Below, in pieces: positions 42,726-54,923 of a stretch of DNA of 64,000 nucleotides (position 1 is the stretch's first letter; every line of letters starts with the position of its first letter). The DNA is from Setomelanomma holmii (Eukaryota; Ascomycota; Dothideomycetes; Pleosporales; Phaeosphaeriaceae): contig ML978161.1 in the NCBI GenBank assembly GCA_010015745.1, positions 248,001 through 312,000 of the forward strand. Direction: 5' to 3'. The notes beneath the pieces were generated by a model. That model saw only the letters and a program-made list of their open reading frames with translations. It was not told the origin of the DNA and did not search any database. A program made the position numbers and the translations under genes.

Positions 42726-45700
42726 TCATACCTTTCTTGCACCGAATAAGCTCAGGCTTATCGCTGTCTCGTTTAGATTTGGGTTCCCTGAGCTTTCAGC
42801 AAGAACCTCCCATCGTGGCTGCACGAACGGGTAGTGCTTGACCTCCCGCTGCTGATTCGCATGCGATATCTGCAACTTGCTCAGCGCTGGATTGCCTCCC
42901 ACGGGACCACCTGCACCGCCCTGACTCACTGCAGGGGTCGGACGCTGCGAATGAATCGGTGAGGGCTGCGTTGCACGTTGCTGTGCGAGACTCTGCATGT
43001 GCTGCATATGTTGCATTTGCTGTAGCGATGAGGTAGGGGCTTGGTAGGAAGGCGTGCGCTGCAGCTGTGCTGGTAGTTGTCGGTTCTGCTGCATTAAGTG
43101 CTGTGAATATTGTGAATACGTGCGCATCTGCTGTGCTTGCTGGTTCTGCTGAGACTGTTGCATTTGTTGCCTCTGCGCTTGCTGTTGGTTAAAGTAGCGT
43201 TGTTGAGGTGTGACTGTGCCAGCAGACACCGTTTGAGGGCTTTGGTAAGGTGAAGCCTGGCTTTGTGTGGTGATTGGTGTTGAAGGTTGAGAGGATATTT
43301 GCGAAACCGAGGGCGGATTGACCGGCTTGGTAAGGACAAGCCAACCATCAATTGGGGCTGCAGCTCCCAAAACGAAGTGACAGCGTGAGCATTCCGAAGC
43401 CTTAGTGCTCTCGAGACGAGCCACGTGTATTCGAGCATCATCCGATATATGGTCGGATAGGACAGTTGCCACATCGAAGACATGCTCAGTTATCCCGGGG
43501 TACAGCTCCAAAGTAGGATGCGTGAGGATCGCGATTATAGCAGCCATCATAGCTGTCTGTTGTGCGGGCGTGCTATTGCGCGGCAACATAAAGCCGTGCG
43601 TGACAGCTAGGCGAAGTAGAGCATTTAACCTGAGAAAATGTGAGTATGAAACTAGGTGAGCACTTCTTGAGTGTCTTACCAGGCATATAATCCGAGCACC
43701 GATGGCAACTGGGTTTGCTTTTCCGGAGTGCTAAAGCTGCTCAGGGCCACTGACATGCCTTTGAGACGCTCTACCAGGGCTGGAAGCATCAATGACTGGT
43801 TGGTGGTCTCCGTGTTCTTGCCCGAAGTCAGACCAATCACCGTTAGGTACTTTTGGACCAAAGCCGCTGACACTTTGCCATGTTTGTCGGCTTGCATATC
43901 GGCGGTGTTGATGAGAAATGAAGATGCGTCGAGGATCTCGCGTTCGGCGTGATGGCGAATCTAAGGGAATCAGTGGAATCACCCAAAAGGAACATGGTGT
44001 GGTCATACCTTGTTGGTGAGTCCTGAGTCTAAGGTCGATAGTAAGTGCAGCCCTTGTGATTGATCTTCCTCCACGGCTGACTTGACTGCGTTGAGAAGGG
44101 CTCCAGACAGGACATCCGCTGCCTCACTACCAAGCGCAGATTCACCAGAGAAAATGTTTTCTATCATCGCCTGGCAGATTGCTAAAGACAATTCGCTGGC
44201 ATGACTGAAAACTGCACCGACTTGCTCCTCAGGGCTCATCTTTGCTAGACCTTTGCTTCTTATTAGCCACAAACAGTGGTGATTCATATCGAAAGATACT
44301 TACGTGATGATCGAGCGGGATCTAGCAGGTTGTTGAGCAAAGGCTTAAGAAACCCGCTCGCGCCTGGTATACCAACGTGCCCTCGCAAGACCTTCGACAA
44401 GGTGTCAGGATCGGACACAATGTGCTGCTTCATGACAGTCAGCACAGACTGGCTAGCCATGATGTTTGATAAATCCTGCTGGGCATTCTGCGACTGTAGT
44501 GATGCAACGAGGGCTGTAACTTCCCCGATGTACTGGATGATTCTAGTATCTGAGTCAAAGCAAAGCTTCTGCTGTTCCAGTCGAAATCGGTAGGCGTCTT
44601 GTGCTGAACATGAGCCACTCAATGCGGTCGACGGAAGAAGCATGCGCAGACCATGCGTTGCGGTTGTGGAGGGCTCTGTGAGTTGGCCACGCTTGGGCTG
44701 TGCAATACTCGCTCGCAAGATGTCTAAGAAGCTTGACAATGTCATACAACCAGAAGCCACCAAGGACGGTACAGCCATTTGAAGAGGGTACATCTGATGG
44801 CTGATCAAGGACGTTTCGAGCCATTCATGCAAGACCACATCGAAGGTCGGTTCATCGAAACTACGCAATCGCCAGAACCAGGCTGAATGATTGTCGAACT
44901 GCAAAGTTCCTTTACCTACGTGATCTTGAAGGTTCCGAATGATCTTGCGCAACACGCGGGCCATCATTTGCTGATCCATGCTCGTACCACTTGACAAGAT
45001 TCGTTCGATCTCATCGTCGGAGTAGAGGCCAGTATGTTGCATGACTTCGCCCATGTTGTCAGACGCTGGCGAGCAAGCAGCCATGGAGTTCTTCTGATCG
45101 AGACGGTTTAGATCGTAAGACAGTAGTTGCAGGAGTTGGCCGTCTGGTTGCACCGTTCGGGCGAGGTTCTGCAGACTCAAAAGGAATTCGCGTTCAGGAA
45201 ATCGTACCGTCCTGATGGCGGCGTATCGCATTGCGACTCGTCCAAACAGAGGGTCAAAGGCACCTATGGCCCGGAAAGACTTCATATGGTAATGGAGAGT
45301 ATCTGCGACAGAAGCCAAGACAGTCGAGTCTAGAGACGATGTTGTGATGCCGACGACGTCCGCGAGAATAGCAAGGTCCTCACATTGCTCGAGGTAAGAT
45401 CGTATAACGTGATACTCGTAGGCCGAGAGCAACGAAACAGCTGCTGTCTCCTCAAGTGATGGGTCTTTCGTAGGTACACTGTACCGGCTTAGCTTCTGGG
45501 AAATTAGGCAAATGGAATCAGCTTACTGCTCATTAACTTCTGCATATTGGGCGACTTGCTGCCGCAGCCAAATACCAATCTCGAGTCTGACTGTTGTGCT
45601 CAGAGGTTCGATCTTGACATTGGCTTGAACATAGTGCGTTGGGCTGAGACCAAAGACCGCCGGTAGAGCTTCGGAGATGTTGTGCTTCGCCATTCGAAGA

Positions 45701-47718
45701 GTCTGACTTTCTAACTCAGCAGAGTAGGCTGTCCCACGCAGGAGTGTACATCGTAGATTGCGGATCTGGTCTGAAAGCCCGGTAAGAGGGATCTCAGTGA
45801 TGAGCCGAACTGCCCACGAAGAAGGCTGTGACTGCATTAGCACTGACGATGCGAAACAACGAAAAGCACCCACCAAAAATAGATCCAGTCCATTTGCCAT
45901 TGATCCTGTGGCAATGAGCCACTGCAAGTAGCGTCCTGCTGAGAAGTGTTTTGAACGAACAAGTTCCGCAACAATTCTTAATATGACATGTAGATCTCCA
46001 GACTCTGCCCATGTCATGTCCTGAAGATAAGAGATAATGCCATCGTAGATGTCTGCGCCCAGATGACTCCATCTACGCAGCAAACGGGTTGCCAAGTATA
46101 CCCTGTGGGACCCTGCCCGGTAGTATGAGCATGCCCATTGCAAAAGAACGGAAATCAGCTGACTAGCATTGGAAATAACCTCCATACTTTCATATGCCAA
46201 ATCCTCAATGCGAACTGTACTTTTGTAATTGACGGCGTCGAGTTTGCGGAAAACGCGAGCTGCGGAGGTTTGTGATACGGGAGCTGCGTTCCTGGAGGAA
46301 CGTTGCAGCCGGCCATTTCTGGCTTCCAACTTTTGTACGGCCTGCTTAATCTGGGGATGGTCTCGCTTTGCCGCTAGAATCTTCAGGAAAGCTCCGTATC
46401 TGTCCCATGATGTGGGAAGAAGAAAACATGCTGGTCGAGCAGCAAGCAGCTTCAGTAAAGTGTTTTCCAGGAACTGTAGCGCGGCCGAGAATGTGGACAG
46501 GTCTTCGAGCTGGTACAGCTTCCCAAGATGGTTCAACAAGGACTCCGCGAGCCGCTTTCCGCGTCGCCGGCAAGAAGTGATGTCCACCCAATAGTGCGAA
46601 ACTGATACTACAAGAAGCCAAATGAACAACCTTTCTGAAAGGCAGGTATCCAAGCCGTTGAGTATCCAGTCCAGGAAATGGTCATCATCAAGCAGGTGCT
46701 CCTTGTATAAACAAGTAGCGAGCTGAAGTGCGTATGTGATGCGAGGCTTCCAGTCGCCCTGTCCAATTGTGGATATGACACTGTCCAGGAACTGTTCGAC
46801 GGAACTGGTCCATCCCCTGCCCCACGTCACCGTGCCTGCCTGTCCCTTGCGTTTGTGTGCACGCAGTTCGTTGATACCAACACATTTGGCCAGCCACAGA
46901 GCGCGAGGAAGAGGGATGTTCTTGTTGAGACACTGCTCCAGTAAGACCTTGCCAGTGAGACCATGCGGTATCGTGCGGCTGAGCCTCCGCAGGCTGACTG
47001 TCGGATTCGCCAAATCGTGGAGCCAGCTTTCGCGTGTCGAGTCTCGCAGGGTCAATCGTGGGGGCGGCTTGAAGGTGTTGGGTATTTGAAGGCGGCCACT
47101 CTGCTGTCTCTTCTCCAACACCGCCACGAAGAGTGTAGACAACGTGGTAATACCGGACTTGTTCTTCAAATTCGACCACAGCGATGGACGGGCTGTGTTC
47201 GTCTCGTTCATGATCTGCGGCTTGTTGCTTATCCCCCCCTTAACAAGCGCTTCAGACAGCGTATCCTCGGCATTGTTGCCTGTCCACGGGAACACATCTG
47301 CTGCCTTTCCGCCTGGAAATTGTACCGGCGCAGGGACGACCTCGGGCGCAGTGAGCTTGGGAGGGTCTTTGACACCTGTTCCGCCCGGCAGTATGCGTTG
47401 CTGTTGCGAAGCGTCCCTCAGATGCACCGAGCCGGGCCGCGGAGGTGCGGGTAGGTTCGCGGTGGGCTGATATTGGAAGGGATGAATGGGCAGCTCGATT
47501 CCATTGCTCGCAACGGTATTGTAGAAGAGCTGCGGCCTGCCCCTTGGCGGCTGGCGAGCCTCGCTGGGGGCATTGTGTGTTGGAGGCCGCTCGTCCTCTA
47601 AGGCGGGATCGATGCAGTCGATGGCCGGAAGAGCGTTGACCGGCTTCGAGGGCCGCCGCACCTGGTTCCGAATTGGCGCACCGCTGCCATGAGTCCCCAG
47701 GGCAGGACGAGAAGTCAT
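42726..47718 (-). CDS. SRB8: Mediator subunit Med12 (Srb8)
   Basis: Five exons on the minus strand: 47718-45527, 45487-44304, 44250-44009, 43960-43680 and 43629-42726; introns are 39, 53, 48 and 50 nt. Joined product about 1600 aa. The Med12 domain lies near residues 220-290 (RLTLRDSTRESWLHDLANPT, then IPHGLTGKVLLEQCL and NIPLPRALWLAKCVGINELR). Long helical repeats follow. Residues about 1400-1550 form a Gln-rich tract, as in the family. The first junction is the least certain: an alternative donor (gttaat at 45536) would give a slightly different join. Med12 is part of the Cdk8 kinase module of Mediator and represses or tunes Pol II transcription. Confidence 0.9.
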
Positions 47719-48140
47719 CGCACAGAGCGCGGCATCATCGTTGTCGGGCGCAGGTGGGAGCGAAGGGAGGTGGTGAGCGCGGAGATTGGCACAGCTGGCG
47801 ATGTCATGCAGATGAGGTCAACACAGCACCGCCCCGAAACTTGTTAATAGTGTGCAGCTGTGTGAGCGTGGCGTCAAGTGTTTGACAGGCGGGGGGAGTG
47901 CCGTGGGTGGGATATGGGGTGTGAGTTATCTCTTGGGTTGAGCGAACAGATCGGTGGCAGGGACGATCCCGGCATGGCATTGACGCATGGGTACGGCTTT
48001 CCCGATTTCGCGGAGGAAGCCAGCAGCCGGCCAGCTCCTCGACGCGACACATCTCACACCATCCATCCACTGGTCTCGACTCACCGCGGCAGATATCTCG
48101 AACAACACATACTTTGGCGCTTGTCAATTCTAATTCCGCC
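47719..48140. promoter_or_regulatory. Divergent promoter region, MED12 and Asterix gene
   Basis: 422 bp between divergent starts. GC-rich in the middle; no firm element. Confidence 0.45.
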
Positions 48141-48900
48141 ATGGCTTCACGAAAGGATATGCGCCGGCCAGACCTCAGTACGCAGGCTCCCATTCTCGAG
48201 TGCCATCCTCTCCTATCCAGCGCTCTCGGTCATCAGTTTCATGTCACGTGCTAACATGACACTGCAGTTGTGCCGTTTGCCGAACCGGCAAAGAAGGAGT
48301 CGGACGGCGATATGTCGAGTAAGCACTTCGTGTTGTAATCTTGTGGCACTTGAATGCTGATGGGAGCTCAGGCACGATGGCCAGCACACTGCCCATGGCT
48401 GCTGTGAGTACCGTTCTGCGCCCCCATGTTGCACTCACGGCTGATACGCTACCCAGATCTTCACTCGAAACAAGTATGGCGCTCCCATATGAATGTGCAA
48501 ACAAAGGATGACTGACATCACATGCGCTTGACAGGATGATCGGCTGGTGAGTGTCTCCCATTTTGTGTCACTTCCCATGCTGATTAGCTGCAGGGTTGCT
48601 GTGGTCTTTGCCATACAGTCGTGGCTCGCTGAGTCGCCTGAGCAGAAGCGAACCTCTTCCACCCCAGCCTACTTCCAGGTTGGCATGTCGCGTAAGTCCA
48701 AGCTCAAGACGATAAGAGTGTTGCTAACCATGTCACAGTCATGTCTCTCCTCGTTGTGAGTCCTTCGTCTCAGAAACACGCGCTATTGGGTTACTGACTA
48801 TGTGTCACAGAGTTACTCGTCCCTCATTCTACCACCCCCACCGGGCCGTCCAGGCATGGCTTCTGGAACTGAGGCACCACCTGCAGCACCTCCCTCGTAG
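48141..48900 (+). CDS. Asterix (PAT10/WDR83OS) family ER membrane protein, eight exons
   Basis: Exons 48141-48177, 48268-48318, 48372-48403, 48457-48473, 48535-48546, 48594-48691, 48739-48755 and 48811-48900: eight exons for 117 codons, with three of 17, 12 and 17 nt. Introns are 47-90 nt with canonical signals. The product begins MASRKDMRRPDL, continues STMASTLPMAA, IFTRNKMIGWVAVVFAIQSW and SPEQKRTSSTPAYFQVGMS, and ends in a Pro-rich tail. This is the Asterix signature, with two hydrophobic segments (about residues 47-63 and 78-96). Human Asterix forms the PAT complex with CCDC47, an intramembrane chaperone that helps insert multi-span proteins in the ER. Confidence 0.9.
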
Positions 48901-49468
48901 GCATATGGTACGGGCGGTGTCGTAGTGTAACCGGTGCGGGAGGTCGAGGACATGTATTGTGTAATTGTAAAAGTGCGCTTAATCACAGGCAAGCAGCCTT
49001 GTAAGATTGTAGGAATTCAAGCGAGCTTCATACCTAGCTGGCTTTCGATGTCGTCCTTCTCCCCAAGCTGTCAACTTTCCACTTTTTAAAAGCTTTCAAG
49101 CCCATCATTACCTCATTGCATCTGAATTACACTGACCAGTGCCCGACCCACGATGCACACTTCAACCGCTGTGTTGTTTCATATGTTCCATTGGCACTTC
49201 ACATACCGACGCTGCCCGATCCGGCAAGCGCGGTTGCCTTTCACAGATCGCAGCAGGGCAGGAATAGCGGGGCTCACCGCCCGGACGCGCTTCCCGCTTT
49301 CCCCACCACTCTTTCCCAGCCCTCGACATTCATAAACGTCTCACCAAACACCCCACAGCACTACACAGTCCAGGACTCTATTCTCAATACAACAGTCTCC
49401 GCGTTCCCGTCGATCTCCACCGCTCACACCACCGAACCCACCTCCAGCGCGCAAGAAACAGCTCTCGT
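48901..49468. other. Intergenic and leader region of the eIF1 gene
   Basis: 568 bp. The right half is C/T-rich (49280-49465), typical of a leader of a highly expressed fungal gene. Confidence 0.5.
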
Positions 49469-49980
49469 ATGTCAATCGAGAACCTCAAAACTTTCGACCC
49501 GTTCGCGGAAGCGGATGAAGATACCGGCCAAGTCAAGCAGAGTCAGCAGGACTATATTCACATTCGTATCCAACGTACGTCGCGCCCTCCATGCGTCCCA
49601 ACAGCCTGCGTCGCACAGGCGACGTTTTCGCACCCCACCAAATTCCACACCCTTCCATGGCGCACACAGCTAACACCCAACAGAGCGCAATGGCCGCAAG
49701 ACCTTGACGACAGTCCAAGGACTGCCCAAGAAGTTCGACCAGAAGAAGATCCTCAAGGTGATCAAGAAGAAGTTTGCCTGCAATGGCACCATCGTGACCG
49801 ACGTGGAGATGGGCGAGGTCGTCCAACTCCAGGGCGACCAGCGCAAGGATGTGCAGGATTTCCTGACCGATAAGAAGGAGGGCCTTGGTCTTGATGCAAA
49901 GACTATCAAGGTGAGTCATGGTTGCGAGGATGGGTGTGGGCTGGACAAGGCTGACATGGAAACAGGTCCATGGTTTCTAA
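49469..49980 (+). CDS. SUI1: Translation initiation factor eIF1 (SUI1)
   Basis: Exons 49469-49574, 49684-49910 and 49966-49980; introns 109 and 55 nt. Product 115 aa, the normal eIF1 size. N-terminus MSIENLKTFDPFAEADED, then DYIHIRIQQRNGRKTLTTVQ, LPKKFDQKKILKVIKKKFAC and GEVVQLQGDQRKDVQDFL. The last exon is only 15 nt and supplies V-H-G-F-stop, the conserved end of eIF1. eIF1 binds the 40S subunit near the P site and enforces start-codon selection. Confidence 0.96.
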
Positions 49981-50369
49981 CCGCCATCCACGCGAGCGCG
50001 CGCGCTGTCCGGTATCTATGCAGTGCGCCTCAGATCTGGTTTTTGACTTTGTCAGACCTCGAAGGGAAGATCATATCGATATTCCCTCATGTCTGCGAGG
50101 CGTATAGGTGGGGCAGCTGTGGAGAACGGACAGAATCTGCAGAGCTTTGGGTGCCGATAAGCGCTGGAAGGTGAATGGGCGGAGTCCCTCATTCGGTAGA
50201 TGCCGGCTGCTAGAAAGAATCACGACATGTTATCGTCTCGTGCTACATACGGCCGGACTGTCTCAGTCAAACTGTGGTGCTGAACGTGAATCCTGCACAT
50301 GCCACATGCAATTACACAGATATTGTTACAGTGCTGCTGCTCTTCTTTCCCCACCACAACCTCTGGTCC
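49981..50369. other. Convergent intergenic region
   Basis: 389 bp between the ends of eIF1 and the Mba1-like gene. No gene seen. Confidence 0.5.
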
Positions 50370-51606
50370 TCACGCCGCCTGCTCAGCTTGCGCCGCCATC
50401 GTTTTCCGCCAGTACGCCTCATCCTCCTCAATAACCTCCGGCGTACTCTCCTGCGCGAAACCCCAAATCTTCCAATCCTCCTCCTTGCCCTTGACAACCC
50501 TCCTCTGCATCACCAAATACTCCACCACTTTCTTCGGTACGCCATTGTCCACAAAGTCTATACTGGTCGTTTCAGGCCCATCTTTCTGAGCCTGCACTTT
50601 GACATTCTCGGGCTTCCATCTCAAGCCTTTGGGACTTGAGCTCTTTGATGCGTAGGGTGTCCAGCTGGGTTTTGAGCTTTTGCTCTTCGATGCGCCGTCT
50701 TTGCCCGGTGTCATGGTCAAGACTTGCGTCGTGTCGAGCCGAATGACGGCTTGTCGGAAGGCAGTATCTGGTAAATCGTCGCCCATCAAAGATGCGCGGT
50801 GCGAGACTATGCGAGCGGAGCACTTTTGGAGTTTCCAGTCCATTTGTAAGGAGCCGCGGGCTTCGATGCGGTTCTTGAGATTGCGGGCAAGTGGAGGGAG
50901 GGCGAAGCGGGTGGCGTCTTTTACGTTGCCTCTGTGAGTCGTTGGTCAGCAGGTGGTCTGGTATTGAATGGGTATTGAAAAGACTAACTTTGCGAAATTT
51001 GAGTATATTTGCTCGTAGTGCTTCTTCGCAATGTCCTTGATCTTAGTGCCATCGAAGCGTTCGACAGGCATGTAGCTCCAGAAACCTCGTTTGAACAAGC
51101 AGCGATTGTAGGCGCCTCTCCTGTTGCAATTGTTAGCATTGTGTTCTACAAGTTGTACATGACTTCATTCGAGAATCTCATTCTCCCTTCTGTCTATCGA
51201 ATAGGTCGACTCACGAATATAAGGCTGTCGCTTTGCTCTTCAGTAACTTCCAGTAATATCCCCAGAATGTCAGCGACCAAGGCGCAGGTATTTTACTGAA
51301 CCTCGCCCGGATGATTGTGTCCTGCAGCAGTCCAATGTCCTCAGCTAGTGAGCCCATGTCCTGCTGCGCCTTCTCCATGTTGACCCTCGGCGCCGGCCCT
51401 TGTTGACCTCTCACAGCAGCTCTCGTCATCGATTTATCTTGCCTGCCCAGCCCTTGCCCTCGTAACCGCGGAGATGTTGCGGTGAGATGTTGCGGAGTGG
51501 TGGTGGAGAATGCACGGGGCGACTGCAGATGGCGGCGGTGCTGGAAGAGGCATTGTCGTTGGAGGGCCGGTATTCGAAATCTACGGAGGGGGAGTTTGGA
51601 CGACAT
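50370..51606 (-). CDS. Mba1-like / Tim44-like domain mitochondrial protein
   Basis: Exons on the minus strand: 51606-51215, 51120-50989 and 50931-50370; introns 94 and 57 nt. Product 361 aa. Residues 1-45 form a basic, hydroxylated mitochondrial presequence (MSSKLPLRRFRIPALQRQC, later RAFSTTTPQ). Residues about 100-140 include APWSLTFWGYYWKLLKSKA. The rest resembles the Tim44-like fold of Mba1 and mitochondrial ribosomal protein mL45: FKRGFWSYMPVERFDGTKIK, ARNLKNRIEARGSLQMDWKL, EYLVMQRRVVKGKEEDWKIW. Mba1 is a ribosome receptor of the inner mitochondrial membrane that helps insert mitochondrially made proteins. The assignment to Mba1 rather than a related Tim44-like protein is moderately secure. 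Confidence 0.7.
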
Positions 51607-52084
51607 TGTGAGGTGCGAGGTGTGGCCGTTTGTGATATCGGCGCCGCGGTCGTGGTGCCGAAAGTTTGGCGTCGAGACGGCAATGTCTGTGCACGATCGG
51701 ACTTCCGAGATTCTCAAGGTGATCAAGAAACGCCAATTTGACCATGTGTTTAATGATATGGACTCTGCTTCTCAGCGATTATTAATTGGACATGACGATC
51801 TCAATTTTCAAATATCAGAATAATTCGTGAAACATTGAGTGATGAATGCTGGACATTGCTACCACCCAGACTTTGTTTTTATGAGGAACTTATACACCAT
51901 ACCCTACTTTTTCCCGTTTCAACATCTTTTCGCTGTTATACATCGGAAGTCCCTGATAGACGATAGAGTGGTATCACAAAACCATTACGCTTCCAATTCC
52001 ACCAGCCTTCAGCGCCATCCAAATGCAATTCCGGATATCGTACAAGCAAATCCAAATCTAATGCCAGGAGTGAGGATCATATCC
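51607..52084. other. Intergenic region between the Mba1-like and RIM2 genes
   Basis: 478 bp with no ORF of note; AT-rich toward the right. Confidence 0.5.
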
Positions 52085-53337
52085 TTACATGTTGCTACTC
52101 TCTCCGAGTAACTTCAGGACGCCTTCGTAGGTGCCAAACATGATGGCAGCACTGGGAACCACACGGAACATGTGGGGCACAAGTCCACCATAGAGAGCTG
52201 CCATGCCTTCTTCTTTCCAGATAAGGCGGAAACATTGGGCGAGACCGGTGTATTTGAGTCGACCGTCTTGCTGTGGCGCTTGTCGTAAGCGTGTTCGCAC
52301 AACCTGTATCTCGTTAGTATCATTATTCCCACAGTCCATGCTGTCACCATACCTCATGTGGATATGTAATGATTGCGGCAATGAATTTAGCAGCTCCTGC
52401 CGCGGAGACTTTGCCAGACCAAGCGACAGTCTGATCCCAGACCGTTGGTACTCGACCGCTCGCTGCAACCCGCTCTTCTCGCCGTGCCAATGCAAGCTTC
52501 ATTTGTTCGTACAGCATCCATTGCAATGTGCTTTCTGTCACTCCCAGGTAGCTTGCTGTGAGTCCTCGATAAAGTCCAACAACCCCTTCTTTCCGTACCG
52601 TCTGCATCGTGCAGTCGAAAGCGTTCTTGTACTGGCGGCCTCGGCCATCTGCATGTATATTCTTGTCCAATTGCAACCGAGTCTTGACGAGCCAGATTGG
52701 ATTCGTTGCAGTTCCTGTAATGATGCCTGCAGTCGCTGCGGCGCATAGATGTACCCAAGCCGCCTCTTGTCCATCGTTGAAGCGGTTGCTTAATATTCGC
52801 TTGCTATTGCCGTATGTGTAGAAGTTTATTGCTCGAGCTGGTACAACGCCGATGAGATTGGGACCAAGACCTTTGAAGAGCGCTCTCCATCCCTCAGCTT
52901 TTGGCACTTGCCAGAGAATTTCTCCTGTTTCTCGAATATGGAGTAGGGAGCTGCGAGCGAAGGACATGGTTTCGATTGGAGGTAGTCCTTGGGCAGTGCG
53001 CATAGAGGCAAGATGTTGTTGGTAATATGTTGATTGCAGGCGGGTTTTCAGCACATCAAGCGGAGCTGTCAAAGTCGCAGAGGCCATGCCACCGAGGCTG
53101 CCATACATTAGCTTTCTGACCAATGTACATTGTCGATTCGCGATCAACATACCCTCCAGCAACAAAATGCGCCCATGACTTTGCAACGGCCGGGCCTTGT
53201 GCTGCTACCGGTGCGCCATCTGGTCCTTTTGGAGGAATAACCTCGCCGATTTCTCGCGACGAAGGAGGAAGTATTTGTAAGGGATGTGCAGTATCGTCTC
53301 GGATACTTCGAGGTTGTGATGCGTGGTCGAAGGTCAT
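52085..53337 (-). CDS. RIM2: Mitochondrial carrier Rim2, pyrimidine nucleotide transporter
   Basis: Exons on the minus strand: 53337-53153, 53097-52353 and 52303-52085; introns 55 and 49 nt. Product 382 aa. Three mitochondrial carrier repeats are recognisable by their P-x-D/E-x-x-K/R motifs: TAPLDVLKTRLQ, TNPIWLVKTRLQ and TYPHEVVRTRLR. Hydrophobic helices sit between them (FVAGGLGGMASATL, HLCAAATAGIITGTA). The long gap between the first and second repeat and the middle motif PIWLVKTR are typical of the Rim2/SLC25A33 branch, which exchanges pyrimidine nucleotides across the inner membrane and supports mitochondrial DNA maintenance and iron use. Confidence 0.85.
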
Positions 53338-53631
53338 CGAGGAGGAGCGTGGCGAAGAGGAGATAGGACTCGATCGAGATGATGCTACAAAGGGCTGCGC
53401 GAACAGTCGAGGGTGTTGAAATTATGCTTGTATCATTTGTCGTGTTCGTGATGCAGTATTGCGGTCATGAACGTGGAGCTCCAAAATTTGGGATGGCGAC
53501 CATTTCGGCAAGGCGGTCGGCGAAGACCGCGGCGAAACGTCACTGTTGCAATGCGCCTGTGATCCTAATGGGAAGCCGGTTCGCCTTGATACTTTTATAC
53601 ACAATTTCAAGCAGAAAATTCACCCATCACA
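53338..53631. promoter_or_regulatory. Divergent promoter region, RIM2 and CIA30
   Basis: 294 bp shared between two divergent genes for mitochondrial proteins. CT-rich only weakly; no firm TATA box. Confidence 0.45.
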
Positions 53632-54503
53632 ATGCGGCCGACACCTTCGTATCTTGCGCCTGGCTTTATTAAGCGCAGCTTGGACGAGTTCAAGCGTTTG
53701 TCTAATGTTGGTGAGCACAGCATGACTTCCAGACTCAATGCGCAACACTAACAAATGCAGCGCTGAAGCTCGAGGCCATAAAGAGTCCGACAAAGCCTTT
53801 CCCACTCATCCACTTCGATGCGCCCGAAGATCTCGAACGATGCAAGCGTATGAGCGACAAGGACATTGGCGGCTTCTCCACGGCAAACTTCGACTTTCAT
53901 CCTGTCACGCAGACCGAACCCTCACACGTCCGCTTCCACGGCACAATTTCAACACAATTACCGCCAAATCAACCGCACATTCAAAGAACAGGATACGCAG
54001 GATGGAGAACACTTGATCAAGGCTCAACCATCTTTGGCAAGTCGCTATGGGACGTGGAGATGTACGCTTTTCTGGCCATCCAGTTCAAGTCGGACGGCCG
54101 TAAATACTTCGTGAACGTTCAGACTGAGTCGATTGTACCCACGGACATCCACCAGCATCTGCTGCACTCGAAGACCCCGGGCGAGTGGGAGACACTGTTG
54201 ATCAGGTGGAATGAGTTCGTGCGAACAAACCATGGGCAGGTGGTCGAGCCACAGCGGGAGATGTTGACACAGAAGGTGCGCACAGTTGGTATCAGTCTGA
54301 TCGACCGGATACCTGGACCTTATGATTTGAGCATCAGTAAGATATGGGCGAGCAATGCGGGACCTGATGACGAGTACTTGAATAATGCTCCAGGCGTTGT
54401 GAGCGGCTTGCCGAATTGGCACAAGAAGCATGGAGACTTCAACAAGAATGTCGGAAGGAGAGATTCTGGGCTTGGTGAATCGCGGAAGGAGACCATTACA
54501 TAG
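53632..54503 (+). CDS. CIA30: Complex I intermediate-associated protein CIA30 (NDUFAF1 homologue)
   Basis: Two exons, 53632-53710 and 53761-54503; intron 50 nt (gtgagc, cactaac, tgcag). Product 273 aa. The N-terminus MRPTPSYLAPGFIKRSLDEF is basic enough for mitochondrial import. Conserved blocks follow: PLIHFDAPEDLERCKRMSD, GGFSTANFDF, HGTISTQLPP, YAGWRTL, WDVEMYAFLAIQFKSDGRKY, and VRTVGISLIDRIPGPYDLSI. CIA30 binds assembly intermediates of the membrane arm of respiratory complex I. CIA30 is one of the genes commonly found beside APC5, COX13 and APN2 near fungal MAT loci. Confidence 0.92.
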
Positions 54504-54923
54504 TAGCAGCAATATCAAGCATGTAAAATGACTTCCTCGCTCATGTCCAAAATCCTCTCGCTGTGCGGATACTGCAATTGACAAAAGGCTGGCATCTTAC
54601 ACTCAATTAATCAATTCAACATCTTGCGGTCTCTGTTTGCGCAAGTCGAGGTAACATTTTGCAGGTGCTCTGGAGATTGACGCGCTATCATCTGATCGCG
54701 CGATCCACTTCAACGTTTCCCTGGCCTACAGCCGCACGTACAACACGAACACCAACTCGAGATTGACGACTTCGGAACTGGAACCTCGCGCCATGATAAC
54801 AGTAGTGGCTGGCAACTTACCGGCTGCAATCTCCCCATGATCTCTGTAGGACGACTGATTACTTTCGACCCATCCTGGAAAACATCCGCCGCTTGACCAA
54901 TGCGCAGGACGCGTGCTTCCAAA
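54504..54923. other. Intergenic region between CIA30 and APC5
   Basis: 420 bp; contains the 3' UTR of CIA30 and the promoter of APC5. No separate feature. Confidence 0.5.
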
